Of a stretch of 63,996 bases of DNA, positions 44,861 through 54,954 are shown piece after piece. The notes under the pieces were generated by a model. It did not search any database and had not been told where the DNA came from. It worked only from the letters and a program-made list of their open reading frames with translations. The position numbers were made by a program, and so were the translations under genes. This DNA is from Lachnoclostridium sp. (lineage in GTDB: Bacteria > Bacteroidota > Bacteroidia > Bacteroidales > Muribaculaceae): NCBI GenBank assembly GCA_023667185.1, contig JAMPAP010000001.1:465591-529586 (forward strand). The letters run 5' to 3'. The first letter of the stretch is position 1. Each line of letters opens with the position of its first letter.

Positions 44861-45679
44861 TTAGTTTTCTTCTATTCTGTCGATTTCCGCGAGGACTTGC
44901 TTGTTCCATTGCCGACGCTCGCGATCGAATATCCAACCCCACTTATTGAAGTAGCGAAACAGATTCACGATATGAATCCTGAGCGGACGAAACTTATAAT
45001 ATGATTCCTCCTTATGCTTGTGCATGGCGCTGACCTCCGGCCAAAACATCGTTCGGTACTTCCGGTGGATACGGCGCGTCAGATCCACATCCTCTCCATA
45101 AAGGAAATAGCGCTCGTCAAACAGCCCCACTTCCCGCAGGGCATCCATCCTCATAAACATGAAGCTACCCTGGTGCTGGGGCAGATCCAGCGCGTGCTTG
45201 CGGTCGCTCTTCTGTAGCAGATAGCGGTAATTAAGCTTCTCCACCCACTTGGCTGGCAGAAACCTCCGCCCGAGCAGATCGATGGGGGTAGGGAGAAGAC
45301 GGCACGTATACTGAGGACGGCCGTCAGGGTAAAACATTGCCGGCTGAAGGGTACCTATATCAGGATTCTCATCCATATACTTTGCGATCTTACCGAGTAT
45401 CGACGGATCAAAGCTGACGTCAGAATTCAGCACCAGATGATACTTCGTGCCATCCGCAAGCGACTTACGAAGAGCCATATTGTGAGCTCGCCCGTAACCG
45501 ATATTGTCGTTGGGAATATAGACCACTTTCGGAGTCCTCTCACACACCTGTCGTGTCGATTCACAACGACTATTGTCGATGACGATTATCTCATCGACTA
45601 TATCCGAATCTATCGAGCGGAAACACTCCTCAAGCTCGTCAGACGGCGTGTAATATGTCACGATCGAAACCCTCAGCAT
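44861..45679 (-). CDS. GT2-family glycosyltransferase
   Basis: 272 residues from the ATG at 45679. GT-A fold: VSIVTYYTPSDELEECF start, EIIVIDNSR, IGYGRAHNMAL, the DxD-type NSDVSF, and the acceptor-side ED in FLYGEDVDLTRR. Likely adds a sugar to a cell-surface polysaccharide or O-antigen. No other polysaccharide genes are adjacent and it has the shape of an isolated member. Confidence 0.88.
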   Translation of the reverse strand: MLRVSIVTYYTPSDELEECFRSIDSDIVDEIIVIDNSRCESTRQVCERTPKVVYIPNDNIGYGRAHNMALRKSLADGTKYHLVLNSDVSFDPSILGKIAKYMDENPDIGTLQPAMFYPDGRPQYTCRLLPTPIDLLGRRFLPAKWVEKLNYRYLLQKSDRKHALDLPQHQGSFMFMRMDALREVGLFDERYFLYGEDVDLTRRIHRKYRTMFWPEVSAMHKHKEESYYKFRPLRIHIVNLFRYFNKWGWIFDRERRQWNKQVLAEIDRIEEN

Positions 45680-45808
45680 AATCAGTGGTTCTATATTTAT
45701 AACGCATCCTTCTCCGAAATAGTATAACACATATTAATAAATGTGCAAAAAATATAACCTTCTTATATTTTCATGTTATCAAACAGTCAGATTTTCACTC
45801 ATTTTATT

Positions 45809-45816
45809 TACCTTTG
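45809..45816 (+). promoter_or_regulatory. -7 box of the T9SS cargo gene
   Basis: TACCTTTG followed by CAAA, 52 nt before the ATG at 45868. It rules out an in-frame codon at 45814 as start. Confidence 0.7.
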
Positions 45817-45867
45817 CAAAATAATCACACAATTTTGCGTACAATTTCCAATTTGTCACAATCAAAA

Positions 45868-48189
45868 ATGAAAAATCTGTTACTTCTTACGGCCGGCATC
45901 GCGCTCTCCGCGTCAGTGTCGGCTCAGAACCTTGTCGATCCTTCGACAGCTATCCGCACCGTAGCTCCGGTGCAGAAAGCTGACATCGAAGTAGTGAAAA
46001 GCCTCAAAAACGACATGGTGCTCGAAATGCGCAACGCCGGTGGCCGCGCAGTGAAAAAACTTATTGCCCCCAAGGCATCAAAGCGTATCAACCCTGTGAA
46101 AAAGCAGGCAGCTCCCGCCAAGGAGGCAGCCGCTGACGAGATCCTCTTCGAGAGCTTCGAGGACTGGGACGGCGAGACGCTCGCATGGGTGCCTGACGGC
46201 TGGACTATCGAATCTAACGGCGACGAAACCGAGCTCTCCGAAAAGTGGACTCCCACTGCCGCAAGTAGTTTCCTACCACCCCCCACTGACGGCGACTACT
46301 ACTTCGGTATCAACTTCTCATCCAAATACCTCAACGAATGGCTCATATCGCCCGTAGTGGAAGTGCCCGAGGGCCAGAGTCTTACTTATGACATCTACCT
46401 TGATCCGTTCTGGTTTTACAACCTTGACAACGTTGACTGGGAAACTTACGAATTCCAAGGCCCGAAGGAGATCGTATTTGACATCAAGGTTAACATCCGC
46501 GAGGAAGGCGGCGAGTGGGCCACTCTTGTCGACTATGCCGAGAAGTTCAAAGACTGGTCAGGCTTGGAGCTCATAATGTATGACATTTCTTCACTTACGT
46601 CTCAGGATATCAGCCTTGCTGCTTATGCCGGTAAGAAGATTCAGGTGGCATTCCAGTATGTAGGTACTGATGGCCAGTCCTGCTTTATCGACAACATCCG
46701 CATCGGCCTCCCCAAGCTCGAAGGACTCACTTACATGATGCCTTTCAACAACCAGTACTGGGGCTTCTCACGCGACTTTAATTCCGTAAACTTCGAGTCA
46801 GCCTTCCTCCCCGCATTTGCCGACAACACTTTCATGATGTACGACTATGTGCCTGATGCTGAGGTTACATGGCAGTACAACGACCCCACCGATGCTGACA
46901 ACTGGCTCACGGCCGAGGGCGACGAGCTCACCATAAACTACGGCACTGACTATACAAACGACTTCACCACCCGCACCAACCTCTACTATCTGCCTACGAT
47001 GACCGTATCAGCTCCCGGCTTCACCACCACGAGCTACAAGAATCCGGCCGACTATATGCAGATAGGCGGCAAGCCCACATTCCTTGCCAGCTCCGGTGAA
47101 TTAGTCGAGATGGGCGTACTCCCCTTCATGTTCAAGCTCAGCGAAATAGGCGTTTACACTTACCGCATGGACTTCGGCATGACAGCTACCCCTATCTATG
47201 GACATAACGCTGACACTGACGCCTTCTGGACTGAATACTCTTTCCATGGCGAAGGCGAAGAGGGTGACAACGTGAAGCTCACCGGTATTCTCAACTTCAT
47301 CTATTCCGGTCCCTCACCCATGGTGGTAAGCGGTGCTCACCTTCTGGCCCGCACTGAGAATATCGCTGACGATGTAGAGTTCACAGCCCAGATCGTCCCC
47401 ATCAACGAATCTTACGAGCCCGACTTCACACGTCCGCTGGCCACAGCCACAGTTAAGGCTAAGGACTTCAACGTGCTCATCGAAGGCGATCAGGAACCCG
47501 ATTACACCATGATCTCGTTTGACTTCCCCCGCCCCGTAGTACTCGACGACTCGGAGCCTGCCTACATCATCGCTATCACCGGCTTCAACAACCCGGGCGT
47601 AGGCTATTTCGCACCCTACCAGCAGATTATCCCCGAAGAGCCCGCCCTCGCTCTCGGCTGGACCATGAAGGAGATTACCTATAATGGCAGCACCGTAGAA
47701 TCTTATTCCAACCTGATTTCTCCCACCGGCGAAGACCTCTACACCGCATTTGCCATCTGTCTTGATGCCACACTACCCTGGCTGCAGTGTGAAGCCGAAA
47801 GTGTCGACATCAGCGCCAATGGCACTACCGTAGGACTTGACAGCTACTACGATGCAGCTGATCTTCAGGTGGTAGCTCCCGAATGGGCTGAAGTAGAGCT
47901 CGCTGGCCGCTATGCTGACTGCACCATGACCGTCAAGGCCGAATACTCTGACACTGCCCGCGATGGCGAAATCGTCATCATGGCTCCCGGCGTAACCAAG
48001 GTATTTGCCCTCCATCAGGCTGCCGGCACCGGCTCAAGCTCCATCACCGCAATCGCTGCTGACAATGACGCCACCATCGAGGCCGTCTACAATCTCGCAG
48101 GTGTCCGCGTAAACCCCGCCGCACTCGAGGCCGGAGTTTACCTCGTGAAATACACCTCAGGCAAGGTAGCCAAGATTGCCGTAAAATAA
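45868..48189 (+). CDS. T9SS-secreted protein with choice-of-anchor J (cleaved-adhesin) domain
   Basis: 773 residues. Signal peptide (1-20, VSAQ). A leader of about 85 residues precedes a jelly-roll domain (about 90-290: ILFESFEDWDG, WTIESNGDE, YYFGINFSS, EWLISPVVEV), as in cleaved-adhesin/MAM-like domains of gingipains. Beta-sandwich repeats follow, and a C-terminal T9SS type A-like sorting sequence (AVYNLAGVRVNPAALEAGVYLVKY). Exported by T9SS; likely an adhesin or peptide/glycan-binding surface protein. A terminator follows. Function beyond that is not clear. Confidence 0.85.
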   Translation: MKNLLLLTAGIALSASVSAQNLVDPSTAIRTVAPVQKADIEVVKSLKNDMVLEMRNAGGRAVKKLIAPKASKRINPVKKQAAPAKEAAADEILFESFEDWDGETLAWVPDGWTIESNGDETELSEKWTPTAASSFLPPPTDGDYYFGINFSSKYLNEWLISPVVEVPEGQSLTYDIYLDPFWFYNLDNVDWETYEFQGPKEIVFDIKVNIREEGGEWATLVDYAEKFKDWSGLELIMYDISSLTSQDISLAAYAGKKIQVAFQYVGTDGQSCFIDNIRIGLPKLEGLTYMMPFNNQYWGFSRDFNSVNFESAFLPAFADNTFMMYDYVPDAEVTWQYNDPTDADNWLTAEGDELTINYGTDYTNDFTTRTNLYYLPTMTVSAPGFTTTSYKNPADYMQIGGKPTFLASSGELVEMGVLPFMFKLSEIGVYTYRMDFGMTATPIYGHNADTDAFWTEYSFHGEGEEGDNVKLTGILNFIYSGPSPMVVSGAHLLARTENIADDVEFTAQIVPINESYEPDFTRPLATATVKAKDFNVLIEGDQEPDYTMISFDFPRPVVLDDSEPAYIIAITGFNNPGVGYFAPYQQIIPEEPALALGWTMKEITYNGSTVESYSNLISPTGEDLYTAFAICLDATLPWLQCEAESVDISANGTTVGLDSYYDAADLQVVAPEWAEVELAGRYADCTMTVKAEYSDTARDGEIVIMAPGVTKVFALHQAAGTGSSSITAIAADNDATIEAVYNLAGVRVNPAALEAGVYLVKYTSGKVAKIAVK

Positions 48190-48214
48190 TCTGACCCAAT
48201 CCCCTATCCCTATA

Positions 48215-48243
48215 GCCTCTGACATCACGTCAGGGGCTTTTTT
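48215..48243 (+). terminator. Terminator of the T9SS cargo gene
   Basis: A 9-bp stem GCCTCTGAC/GTCAGGGGC (48215-48223 with 48229-48237, one G-T pair) followed by six T. Confidence 0.85.
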
Positions 48244-48279
48244 ATAGGTCACGCACAAAGTAAATGTGCGTGACCTATA
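48243..48279. other. 15-bp perfect inverted repeat between convergent genes
   Basis: TATAGGTCACGCACA (48243-48257) pairs with TGTGCGTGACCTATA (48265-48279) across a 7-nt loop. It abuts the T-tract of the previous terminator and lies before the glgP 3' end. It could terminate or stabilise either transcript; function not known. Confidence 0.6.
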
Positions 48280-48296
48280 CATACTTATGCAAAGCA

Positions 48297-48318
48297 GGCA
48301 TGCCCGGTGAGGCATGCC
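48297..48318 (-). terminator. Candidate terminator of glgP
   Basis: Two copies of the self-palindromic octamer GGCATGCC (48297-48304 and 48311-48318) pair across 6 nt; on the minus strand TGCTTTG follows. The T-tract is weak. Confidence 0.4.
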
Positions 48319-48344
48319 CGCTTCGTATATTGGAGTTGGATGGA

Positions 48345-50906
48345 TTAGATCCAGCGAACGAATGCGAAGTCCTGACGATGAGGAAGTGCAGGATTCCAGG
48401 GATAGAGACGGTAGCTGTAGCGGAACACGCCTGCATCGCGATACTTATCAGTGATGCTGTAAGTTACGATGTTACCGTCACGGTTGATGACCTCGAGAGG
48501 TTTCTTGCCGAAGTAGGTAGTGACACCATCTTCCACCTTGTTGATGACGAGCTCGAGCTTGAGGTCGTCAGCGAGGCCGTTGGTGTCAAGCTTGATGATC
48601 GAGGTAAACTGCTGGCCGGTGTTGTTAGCAAGGGTATTGTCGCTTGAAGTCTTGACTTCCAGAACCTTGATACCGTTCCATGCGGCAGCCACTTTCTCCT
48701 TCCAGGCTGCGATTTCGCGAGCCTTGGCGTAGTCATCGGCAGCGAGTACACCGAAACGTTCAGCCTCGGGCTTGTAGAAGCGGTCTACATAGTCCTCGAT
48801 CATACGCTGCATGGTGTACTGCGGTGCGATGTGACCGATAGAGCGCTTGATATACTGAATCCACTCGGGTGAATAGCCCTTGGAGTTCTTGGCAAAGAAG
48901 AGGGGTATGATCTCATTTTCGAGCATCGAGTAGATTGTGGCAGCATCGAGCTTATCCTGCTGTGCCTGGTCAGTGTAAGTACGCTTGTCAGTAAGCGCCC
49001 AACCGGCTTTTTCGTCAAGGCGATAGCCTTCGTACCACCATCCGTCGAGCACTGAGAAGTTAAGCACACCGTTCATCTCGGCCTTTTCACCTGATGTACC
49101 TGATGCCTCGAGGGGACGGGTAGGAGTATTGAGCCAGATGTCGACACCGGTCACGAGGCGCTTGGCCACGATCATGTTGTAGTCCTCGAGGAAGATGATC
49201 TTGCCCTGGAACTGCGGCATCCGTGAGATCTCCATGATGCGCTTGATCAATCCCTGACCTGCACCATCGGCGGGGTGAGCCTTGCCGGAGAATACAAACT
49301 GTACGGGGAACTGCTCGTTGTTGACGATGCGCGAGAGGCGGTCAAGGTCAGTGAAGAGCAGGTGGGCACGCTTGTAAGTAGCGAAGCGGCGGGCGAAGCC
49401 GATGATGAGAGCGTTGGGGTTGATGCGCTCAAGAATCTTGATTACCTGTGAGGGATCACCCTGGTTAGCAAGCCATTTAGCCTTAAAGTCACGCTTAACG
49501 AAGTTGATGAACTTGTTTTTCATCGTCTGGCGCATATTCCAGATCTCTTCGTCCTTAACTTTGAAGATACCTTCCCAAGCCTTGGGGTCGCTCTGGTGGC
49601 TGAACACCTGCTGGCCGAGCTTCTCAGCATAGAAAGCTTTCCATTCTGAAGCAGCCCAGGTAGGCATGTGCACACCGTTGGTGACGTATCCTACATGGCT
49701 TTCTTCCCAAGAGTAGCCTTTCCAGATACCGGCAAACATCTTCTTTGACACCTCACCGTGAAGCCAGCTTACGCCGTTAGCTTCCTGGCAAGTGTTGAGG
49801 GCGAATACGCTCATTGAGAAGCGCTCCTGGCTGTCAGGATTTTCGCGACCCATGTTCATGAGGTCCTGCCAGCTGATGCCGAGACGGCCGGGGAACTCGC
49901 AGAGATACTTGTGAGCGAGGCCTTCGTCGAAGTAGTCGTGACCGGCCGGCACGGGAGTGTGTACGGTATAGAGAGCTGAAGAGCGTACGAGCTCAAGAGC
50001 GGTGTTGAAATCGAGGTGCTTCTCCTGAACGTAGTCAACGAGGCGCTGGAGGTTAAGCAGTGCGGCGTGACCTTCGTTAGCGTGATAGAGAGTGTTGTTG
50101 ATGCCGAGCTTCTTGAGCATGAGCACACCGCCGATACCGAGGAGGTATTCCTGCTTGATACGGTTTTCCCAGTCGCCACCGTAGAGCTGGTGAGTGATCG
50201 GGCGGTCAAATTCAGAGTTCATGTCGAAGTCAGTATCCATCAGATAGAGCTTCATGCGGCCTACATTGACACGCCATATGTAGCTGTATACGATGTGGCC
50301 GGGGAAGGGAACTTCGAGGATCACGGGGTGACCGTTCTCGTCGACTACCTGCTCGATGGGGAGCTGGTTGAAGTTCTGAGGCTCATAGTTGGCAATCTGC
50401 TGACCATCTACGCTGAGTGACTGAGTGAAGTAGCCATAACGATAAAGGAAACCTACGGCGGTCATGTTGACGCGGCTGTCAGAAGCCTCCTTGATGTAGT
50501 CGCCGGCGAGTACGCCGAGACCTCCGGAGTAGATCTTCAGACAGTTGCAGATACCATACTCCATCGAGAAGTAAGATACCGAGGGAAGGTCAGTGCGCAT
50601 AGGCTCAGCCATGTAAGCCATAAATGACTTATACACTTTGTCGATACGCTCCATAAGAGCTGCGTCAGCGATGATCTCCTCTATACGCTCTGAAGAGAGA
50701 CGCTGGAGCAGCATCACAGGGTTTTCACCTGAAGAGCGCCAGATATCGGGATCAAGTTCGCGGAAAAGATTTTTAGCTTCGCTGTTCCACACCCACCAGA
50801 GGTTGCGGGAGAGTGACTCGAGCGGTTTAAGCTCTTCGGGCAGATGTGATTTAATGGTAATGTCGCGCCATACCGGAGCGTTAGCATTACTTACAGGTAA
50901 TTTCAT
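48345..50906 (-). CDS. glgP: Alpha-glucan phosphorylase (GT35, DUF3417 type)
   Basis: 853 residues. N-terminal DUF3417 region ([19 protein letters not shown]) and GT35 core; the PLP lysine motif appears as the [15 protein letters not shown] variant of this subfamily rather than EASGTGNMK. It releases glucose-1-phosphate from glycogen or maltodextrin. A C-terminal extension of about 100 residues (from about 730) follows the core. It is the second gene after glycogen synthase (59-nt gap), so synthesis and breakdown are paired. Confidence 0.92.
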   Translation of the reverse strand: MKLPVSNANAPVWRDITIKSHLPEELKPLESLSRNLWWVWNSEAKNLFRELDPDIWRSSGENPVMLLQRLSSERIEEIIADAALMERIDKVYKSFMAYMAEPMRTDLPSVSYFSMEYGICNCLKIYSGGLGVLAGDYIKEASDSRVNMTAVGFLYRYGYFTQSLSVDGQQIANYEPQNFNQLPIEQVVDENGHPVILEVPFPGHIVYSYIWRVNVGRMKLYLMDTDFDMNSEFDRPITHQLYGGDWENRIKQEYLLGIGGVLMLKKLGINNTLYHANEGHAALLNLQRLVDYVQEKHLDFNTALELVRSSALYTVHTPVPAGHDYFDEGLAHKYLCEFPGRLGISWQDLMNMGRENPDSQERFSMSVFALNTCQEANGVSWLHGEVSKKMFAGIWKGYSWEESHVGYVTNGVHMPTWAASEWKAFYAEKLGQQVFSHQSDPKAWEGIFKVKDEEIWNMRQTMKNKFINFVKRDFKAKWLANQGDPSQVIKILERINPNALIIGFARRFATYKRAHLLFTDLDRLSRIVNNEQFPVQFVFSGKAHPADGAGQGLIKRIMEISRMPQFQGKIIFLEDYNMIVAKRLVTGVDIWLNTPTRPLEASGTSGEKAEMNGVLNFSVLDGWWYEGYRLDEKAGWALTDKRTYTDQAQQDKLDAATIYSMLENEIIPLFFAKNSKGYSPEWIQYIKRSIGHIAPQYTMQRMIEDYVDRFYKPEAERFGVLAADDYAKAREIAAWKEKVAAAWNGIKVLEVKTSSDNTLANNTGQQFTSIIKLDTNGLADDLKLELVINKVEDGVTTYFGKKPLEVINRDGNIVTYSITDKYRDAGVFRYSYRLYPWNPALPHRQDFAFVRWI

Positions 50907-50965
50907 ATTTGATAGAAATATTGGTTGTATATTCTTAGATTGGAAATATTTAGATAATCGGGTAT

Positions 50966-52648
50966 TCAGTTTGAGGTGCTTTGGCGTTTGAGACGGTTGG
51001 CTTCAGCTATTTCGAAGGCTTCCACATAGTAGCGGATGAAGTTAGTCCACGAAGCAGCATCGGCGGTTGACTGTGCTGCCGCTGAGATGGTAGCTTTTGC
51101 AATATCGTCAACGTCAGTGAGATATGTCACAGCCGAAGCTATCTGACCGGCCACCTGGGAGTAATTTGAGTCGCCGCGGCCTATGACGTTCACGCCACAA
51201 TTTTCGAAGTAGTTTTCGAATGCCTCAAGTATCCACTGTCCGAAGCCTGAAAGCGAGGTAGTGATCGTAGGCACGCCGAAGGCCACGCTTTCGAGCGGGG
51301 TGTAGCCCCATGGCTCGTAGTAAGAGGGAAATGCCGTGGCGTCAGCACCTATCAGCAGATCATAATATGTGGCATTAAATATACCATCGTTGCCGTTAAG
51401 GTAGCAGGGCACATATATTACCGTCACCTTGTCGCCTTTGCGGGTGTTGAAGCCGAGCTGATGGATGCGGTTGTAGATAGGGTCTGACTCGGGATTATTT
51501 ATATTATGTGTGATTACAGGATTGGTCAAGCCATCTGACTTGTCGCCATCGAGAGCCTGACGGAGGTCCTGACGGGCATCGCGACACCATGCAGGCACCA
51601 TCACGTAAGCAAGTACGCGGTGGCCGAGCTCATCGGAGCGCATGCGGTCACATGAATCGAGGAAGAGATCAAGACCCTTATTGCGGTATTCGCAGCGGCC
51701 GGAGGTGATAAGTATAAATGTATCGTTGTCAAAGGTGTCGCCGGTGAGCTTGGCAGCCACATTAAGCATATTCTTGCGGGCGGCGGCACGGGCGGCGGCA
51801 AACTTATTTTTCGCAGGTACGAAATTTTTCTCAAAACCATTGGGAGTCACCACGTCAGGACGACGCTCAAGAAGCTGCTCACACTCGCGGGCGGTGATTT
51901 CGCTTACCGTAGTGAAGCAGTCGGCCTGATGGGCGGCCGCTTTTTCGAGCGAATGTTTCGACTGCATATTGAGCTCCTGTGCCATCTGGTCGCCGTTGTA
52001 GCCCTTCATATAATCATATAGTGGCTTGCCGTTGCCGCAGATGCTGCGTCCGATGCTCGTGGCATGGGTGGTGAAAATGGTTGCGGCCTGAGGCACGCGG
52101 CTCTTGACGTAGAGCAATCCCATAGCAGTGGTCCACTCGTTGAAAAGAGTGATAACACTGTCAGTTGCAGCGAGTTTTTTGTTGGCTACCAGGTAATTGA
52201 CTATGCTCTCAATGACAGCACCGGCTGCGAGGGAGAATGTGCATCCTTCATCGTAGTCGCCATAGGCATGAAGTGAATCCACGCCATATTTTTGCCACAT
52301 TTCACCGTAAAACTGATCTTTACATTTCATCATGCCATCCCACTTGACCAAAATGGCAATCGGACGGCCGGGTACTTCCCATCGTCCTATTCTGACGCTT
52401 ACCCCTTCAGGGAGCTTGCCGGCAGCGGCCCAGCCTGCGAGGGAGGGCACCCGGCTTTCAGTAAACCAGGGTGAGGGATTTTCAGCGCTCCATACATCAG
52501 GCCCGATAAAGATCACCTTGTCCTTATACATCTGCTTGAGTGTATGAGCCTTAGTTGAGAGAACGGTGTAGATTCCACCTATTTTGTTGCATACTTCCCA
52601 GCTACATTCGAAGAGAAGTGAGAATGGTGCTACAGAGTTGTTTCCCAT
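50966..52648 (-). CDS. Glycogen synthase, GT3 family
   Basis: 560 residues. It begins [22 protein letters not shown], the eukaryote/Bacteroidetes GT3 start, unlike GT5 GlgA. Other GT3 parts: [23 protein letters not shown], and the C-terminal [25 protein letters not shown] donor-binding segment. It elongates glycogen using a nucleotide-glucose donor (GT3 enzymes use UDP-glucose). First gene of the unit with glgP; no branching enzyme is adjacent. Confidence 0.92.
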   Translation of the reverse strand: MGNNSVAPFSLLFECSWEVCNKIGGIYTVLSTKAHTLKQMYKDKVIFIGPDVWSAENPSPWFTESRVPSLAGWAAAGKLPEGVSVRIGRWEVPGRPIAILVKWDGMMKCKDQFYGEMWQKYGVDSLHAYGDYDEGCTFSLAAGAVIESIVNYLVANKKLAATDSVITLFNEWTTAMGLLYVKSRVPQAATIFTTHATSIGRSICGNGKPLYDYMKGYNGDQMAQELNMQSKHSLEKAAAHQADCFTTVSEITARECEQLLERRPDVVTPNGFEKNFVPAKNKFAAARAAARKNMLNVAAKLTGDTFDNDTFILITSGRCEYRNKGLDLFLDSCDRMRSDELGHRVLAYVMVPAWCRDARQDLRQALDGDKSDGLTNPVITHNINNPESDPIYNRIHQLGFNTRKGDKVTVIYVPCYLNGNDGIFNATYYDLLIGADATAFPSYYEPWGYTPLESVAFGVPTITTSLSGFGQWILEAFENYFENCGVNVIGRGDSNYSQVAGQIASAVTYLTDVDDIAKATISAAAQSTADAASWTNFIRYYVEAFEIAEANRLKRQSTSN

Positions 52649-52681
52649 ATTGCAATTTTAAATATATTCGAATTCGAACCG

Positions 52682-52689
52682 CAAAGTTA
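52682..52689 (-). promoter_or_regulatory. -7 box of the glycogen operon
   Basis: TAACTTTG followed by CGG on the minus strand, 33 nt before the start codon. Confidence 0.65.
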
Positions 52690-52722
52690 CGAAATATTTT
52701 TATCAATCACAAAATCATTGTC

Positions 52723-52749
52723 ATCATGTTGTATCATGTTGCATCATGA
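52723..52749. repeat. Short 10-nt direct repeats upstream of the glycogen operon
   Basis: ATCATGTTGT, ATCATGTTGC and a partial ATCATGA follow at exactly 10-nt spacing, 34-60 nt upstream of the glycogen -7 box, one turn of DNA per unit. The rest of the 228-nt divergent gap holds nothing I can identify. Confidence 0.55.
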
Positions 52750-52876
52750 TTTTTCACCCTCCGGTAAACTTTCGGGCCGGTATAATTGTATAAATAATAG
52801 ATTTTTATTTATTTTGTCGTTCCTTTCGGGAGCTAAGCGTCATCCGGAAGCTCCTCATCAATTCTACAACTGACCT

Positions 52877-54541
52877 ATGCTAAACGAAAATTTAATTCAG
52901 ATATATGCCGCTTCTTTTCGCCGCAACTGGGATCTCCCCGCTGTGACCGAATACACCACCGGAAGCACGATGACTTACTCTGATATGGCTCGCCGAATAG
53001 CTGCTACCCACCTGATGTTCAAGGAAAATGGTATCCGCCCCGGCGACAAGATAGCTATAATGGGCAAAAATAATATCTCATGGATAGTGTCATATATGGC
53101 TACGATCACTTACGGCGCTATTATCGTGCCGGTGCTCGCGGAGTTTAACGTGCAGGATGCCCAGCATATCATCAACCATTCGGGTGCGATATTGCTTTTT
53201 ATCTCCGAGCATATATTTGAGAATATGGATTTTGACAAGATTCCGGGTGTGAAGGCAGTGATGTCGCTTGAAACCCGCGCAGTCCTTGCCGAGCATCCTT
53301 CCACAGCTCACCGCTTTGAAAACTTCCTCCGCAAGATGCCGGAGCGGATGCGTCGCGCTTACCCTCACGGCTTCACGGCTGCTGACGTGGACTATGCAAG
53401 GATCGACCCTGAAGCCATCGCTGAGATCAACTACACCTCAGGCACTACAGGATTCTCGAAAGGTGTCATGCTGACATTCAACAATTTATGCGGAAATGTG
53501 GTATTCGGTATCAAGCAGCATCTTCACTACCGCGGCTCACGCTGCCTGAGCTTCCTGCCGCTGGCTCATGCATACGGATGCGCCTTTGATATGCTGACAC
53601 CTCTTGCTACAGGCTCTCACATTACCGTTCTGGGCAAACTGCCTACACCCAAGCTCCTGCTCAAAGCCTTCAGCGAGGTGAAGCCCAACCTTATACTCTG
53701 CGTACCTCTGATTCTTGAGAAAATCTACCGCAACAAGCTCCTGCCGCTGCTCAAGAAGCCATCAGTAAAGCGTATGCTCGCTATCCCGGGCGTCAAGCAG
53801 CTGGTTTACCGCAAGATACGCAACGGCCTCATCGAAGCCCTCGGTGGAGAATTTGAGGAGGTAATCGTAGGGGGCGCGCCTCTCAACGGCGAGGTGGAGG
53901 AATTTCTCCATCGCATAGGCTTCCCGATTACCGTAGGCTACGGCATGACTGAATGTGGCCCGCTGATCAGCTACACGCCCTGGAAGCAGTTTATCGTAGG
54001 CTCATCAGGCCGCACTCTTCCCATCATGGAGTCGAAAATCGACAGTGTGGATCAGGAGCGTGTGCCCGGCGAGATATGCGTGCGTGGCGAAAACGTCATG
54101 AAGGGCTATTACCGAAATCCTGAGGCCACGGAGGCTGTAATCGATGCTGACGGCTGGCTCCACACCGGCGACATGGGTACCCGTACGCCCGACGGGACCA
54201 TCTTCATCCGCGGCCGATACAAGACGATGATCCTCTCGGCCACAGGCCAGAATATATACCCTGAGGAGATTGAGGCCAAGCTTAACAATATGCCTTTTGT
54301 GGCCGAGAGCCTCGTAGTGGAGCGCGGCAACAACCTCGTAGCCCTCGTATATCCTGACTATGAAGAGATGGATCGCAACCATTTATCCAACGACCAGCTG
54401 CCCAAACTGATGGAAGGTGTGCTCGCCGAGCTCAACAAGCTCGTGGCTCCTTACGAACGCATCAGCCGCATACAGCTGATAGCCAACGAATTTGAAAAAA
54501 CCCCAAAACGCTCTATCAAGCGCTACCTGTATAACGCATGA
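52877..54541 (+). CDS. Long-chain acyl-CoA synthetase (AMP-forming)
   Basis: 554 residues. ANL-family: P-loop YTSGTTGFSKGVM (about 186-198), VGYGMTECGP, the hinge WLHTGDMGTRTPDG with GRYKTMILSATGQNIYPEEIE, and a C-terminal lysine near KTPKRSIKRY. It activates fatty acids to acyl-CoA via acyl-AMP. Overlaps the thioesterase start by 4 nt. Confidence 0.92.
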   Translation: MLNENLIQIYAASFRRNWDLPAVTEYTTGSTMTYSDMARRIAATHLMFKENGIRPGDKIAIMGKNNISWIVSYMATITYGAIIVPVLAEFNVQDAQHIINHSGAILLFISEHIFENMDFDKIPGVKAVMSLETRAVLAEHPSTAHRFENFLRKMPERMRRAYPHGFTAADVDYARIDPEAIAEINYTSGTTGFSKGVMLTFNNLCGNVVFGIKQHLHYRGSRCLSFLPLAHAYGCAFDMLTPLATGSHITVLGKLPTPKLLLKAFSEVKPNLILCVPLILEKIYRNKLLPLLKKPSVKRMLAIPGVKQLVYRKIRNGLIEALGGEFEEVIVGGAPLNGEVEEFLHRIGFPITVGYGMTECGPLISYTPWKQFIVGSSGRTLPIMESKIDSVDQERVPGEICVRGENVMKGYYRNPEATEAVIDADGWLHTGDMGTRTPDGTIFIRGRYKTMILSATGQNIYPEEIEAKLNNMPFVAESLVVERGNNLVALVYPDYEEMDRNHLSNDQLPKLMEGVLAELNKLVAPYERISRIQLIANEFEKTPKRSIKRYLYNA

Positions 54542-54954
54542 CCCCTACTGACTTCGCTTACTCGACACGCATCAAGGTGCGGGACTACGAGCTCGATTCC
54601 CAGGGAATCGTCAATAATGCCAATTATCTTCACTATCTTGAGCTTACGCGCCACGACTTCTGCGCCGCGGCGGGCTATTCATTTGCAGCGATGAGCGCCG
54701 ACGGGCTTGTACCCGTAGTGCGCCGCGTGGAGATCGACTATCTGTCGTCGCTCCGGTCAGACGATGAGATGCTGTCATGTCTGAGCCTTCATCGAAAGGG
54801 TGCACGATTCGTGTTTCACCAGGCCATATTCCGCAGCTCTGACATGACACCCGTAGTGAAAGCTCTTGTCACGGTGACCTGTCTCGAAAACGGACGGCTG
54901 ACGCGCGGCGAACGCCTCGCCGAGGCCTTCAAAAACGTGCTGACTGAAGAATAA
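54538..54954 (+). CDS. Acyl-CoA thioesterase (4HBT hotdog fold)
   Basis: 138 residues. YbgC-like segments: RIKVRDYELDSQGIVNNANYLHYLELTRHDF, with the catalytic Asp in the DYELDSQGIVNN stretch. Hydrolyses acyl-CoA, possibly balancing the synthetase before it (4-nt overlap). Its stop overlaps the dprA start (TAATG). Confidence 0.9.
   Translation: MTPTDFAYSTRIKVRDYELDSQGIVNNANYLHYLELTRHDFCAAAGYSFAAMSADGLVPVVRRVEIDYLSSLRSDDEMLSCLSLHRKGARFVFHQAIFRSSDMTPVVKALVTVTCLENGRLTRGERLAEAFKNVLTEE

Noticed and set aside
45814-45867. An earlier start for the second T9SS protein
   Set aside because: The codon at 45814 lies in the -7 box, and the signal peptide starts at 45868.
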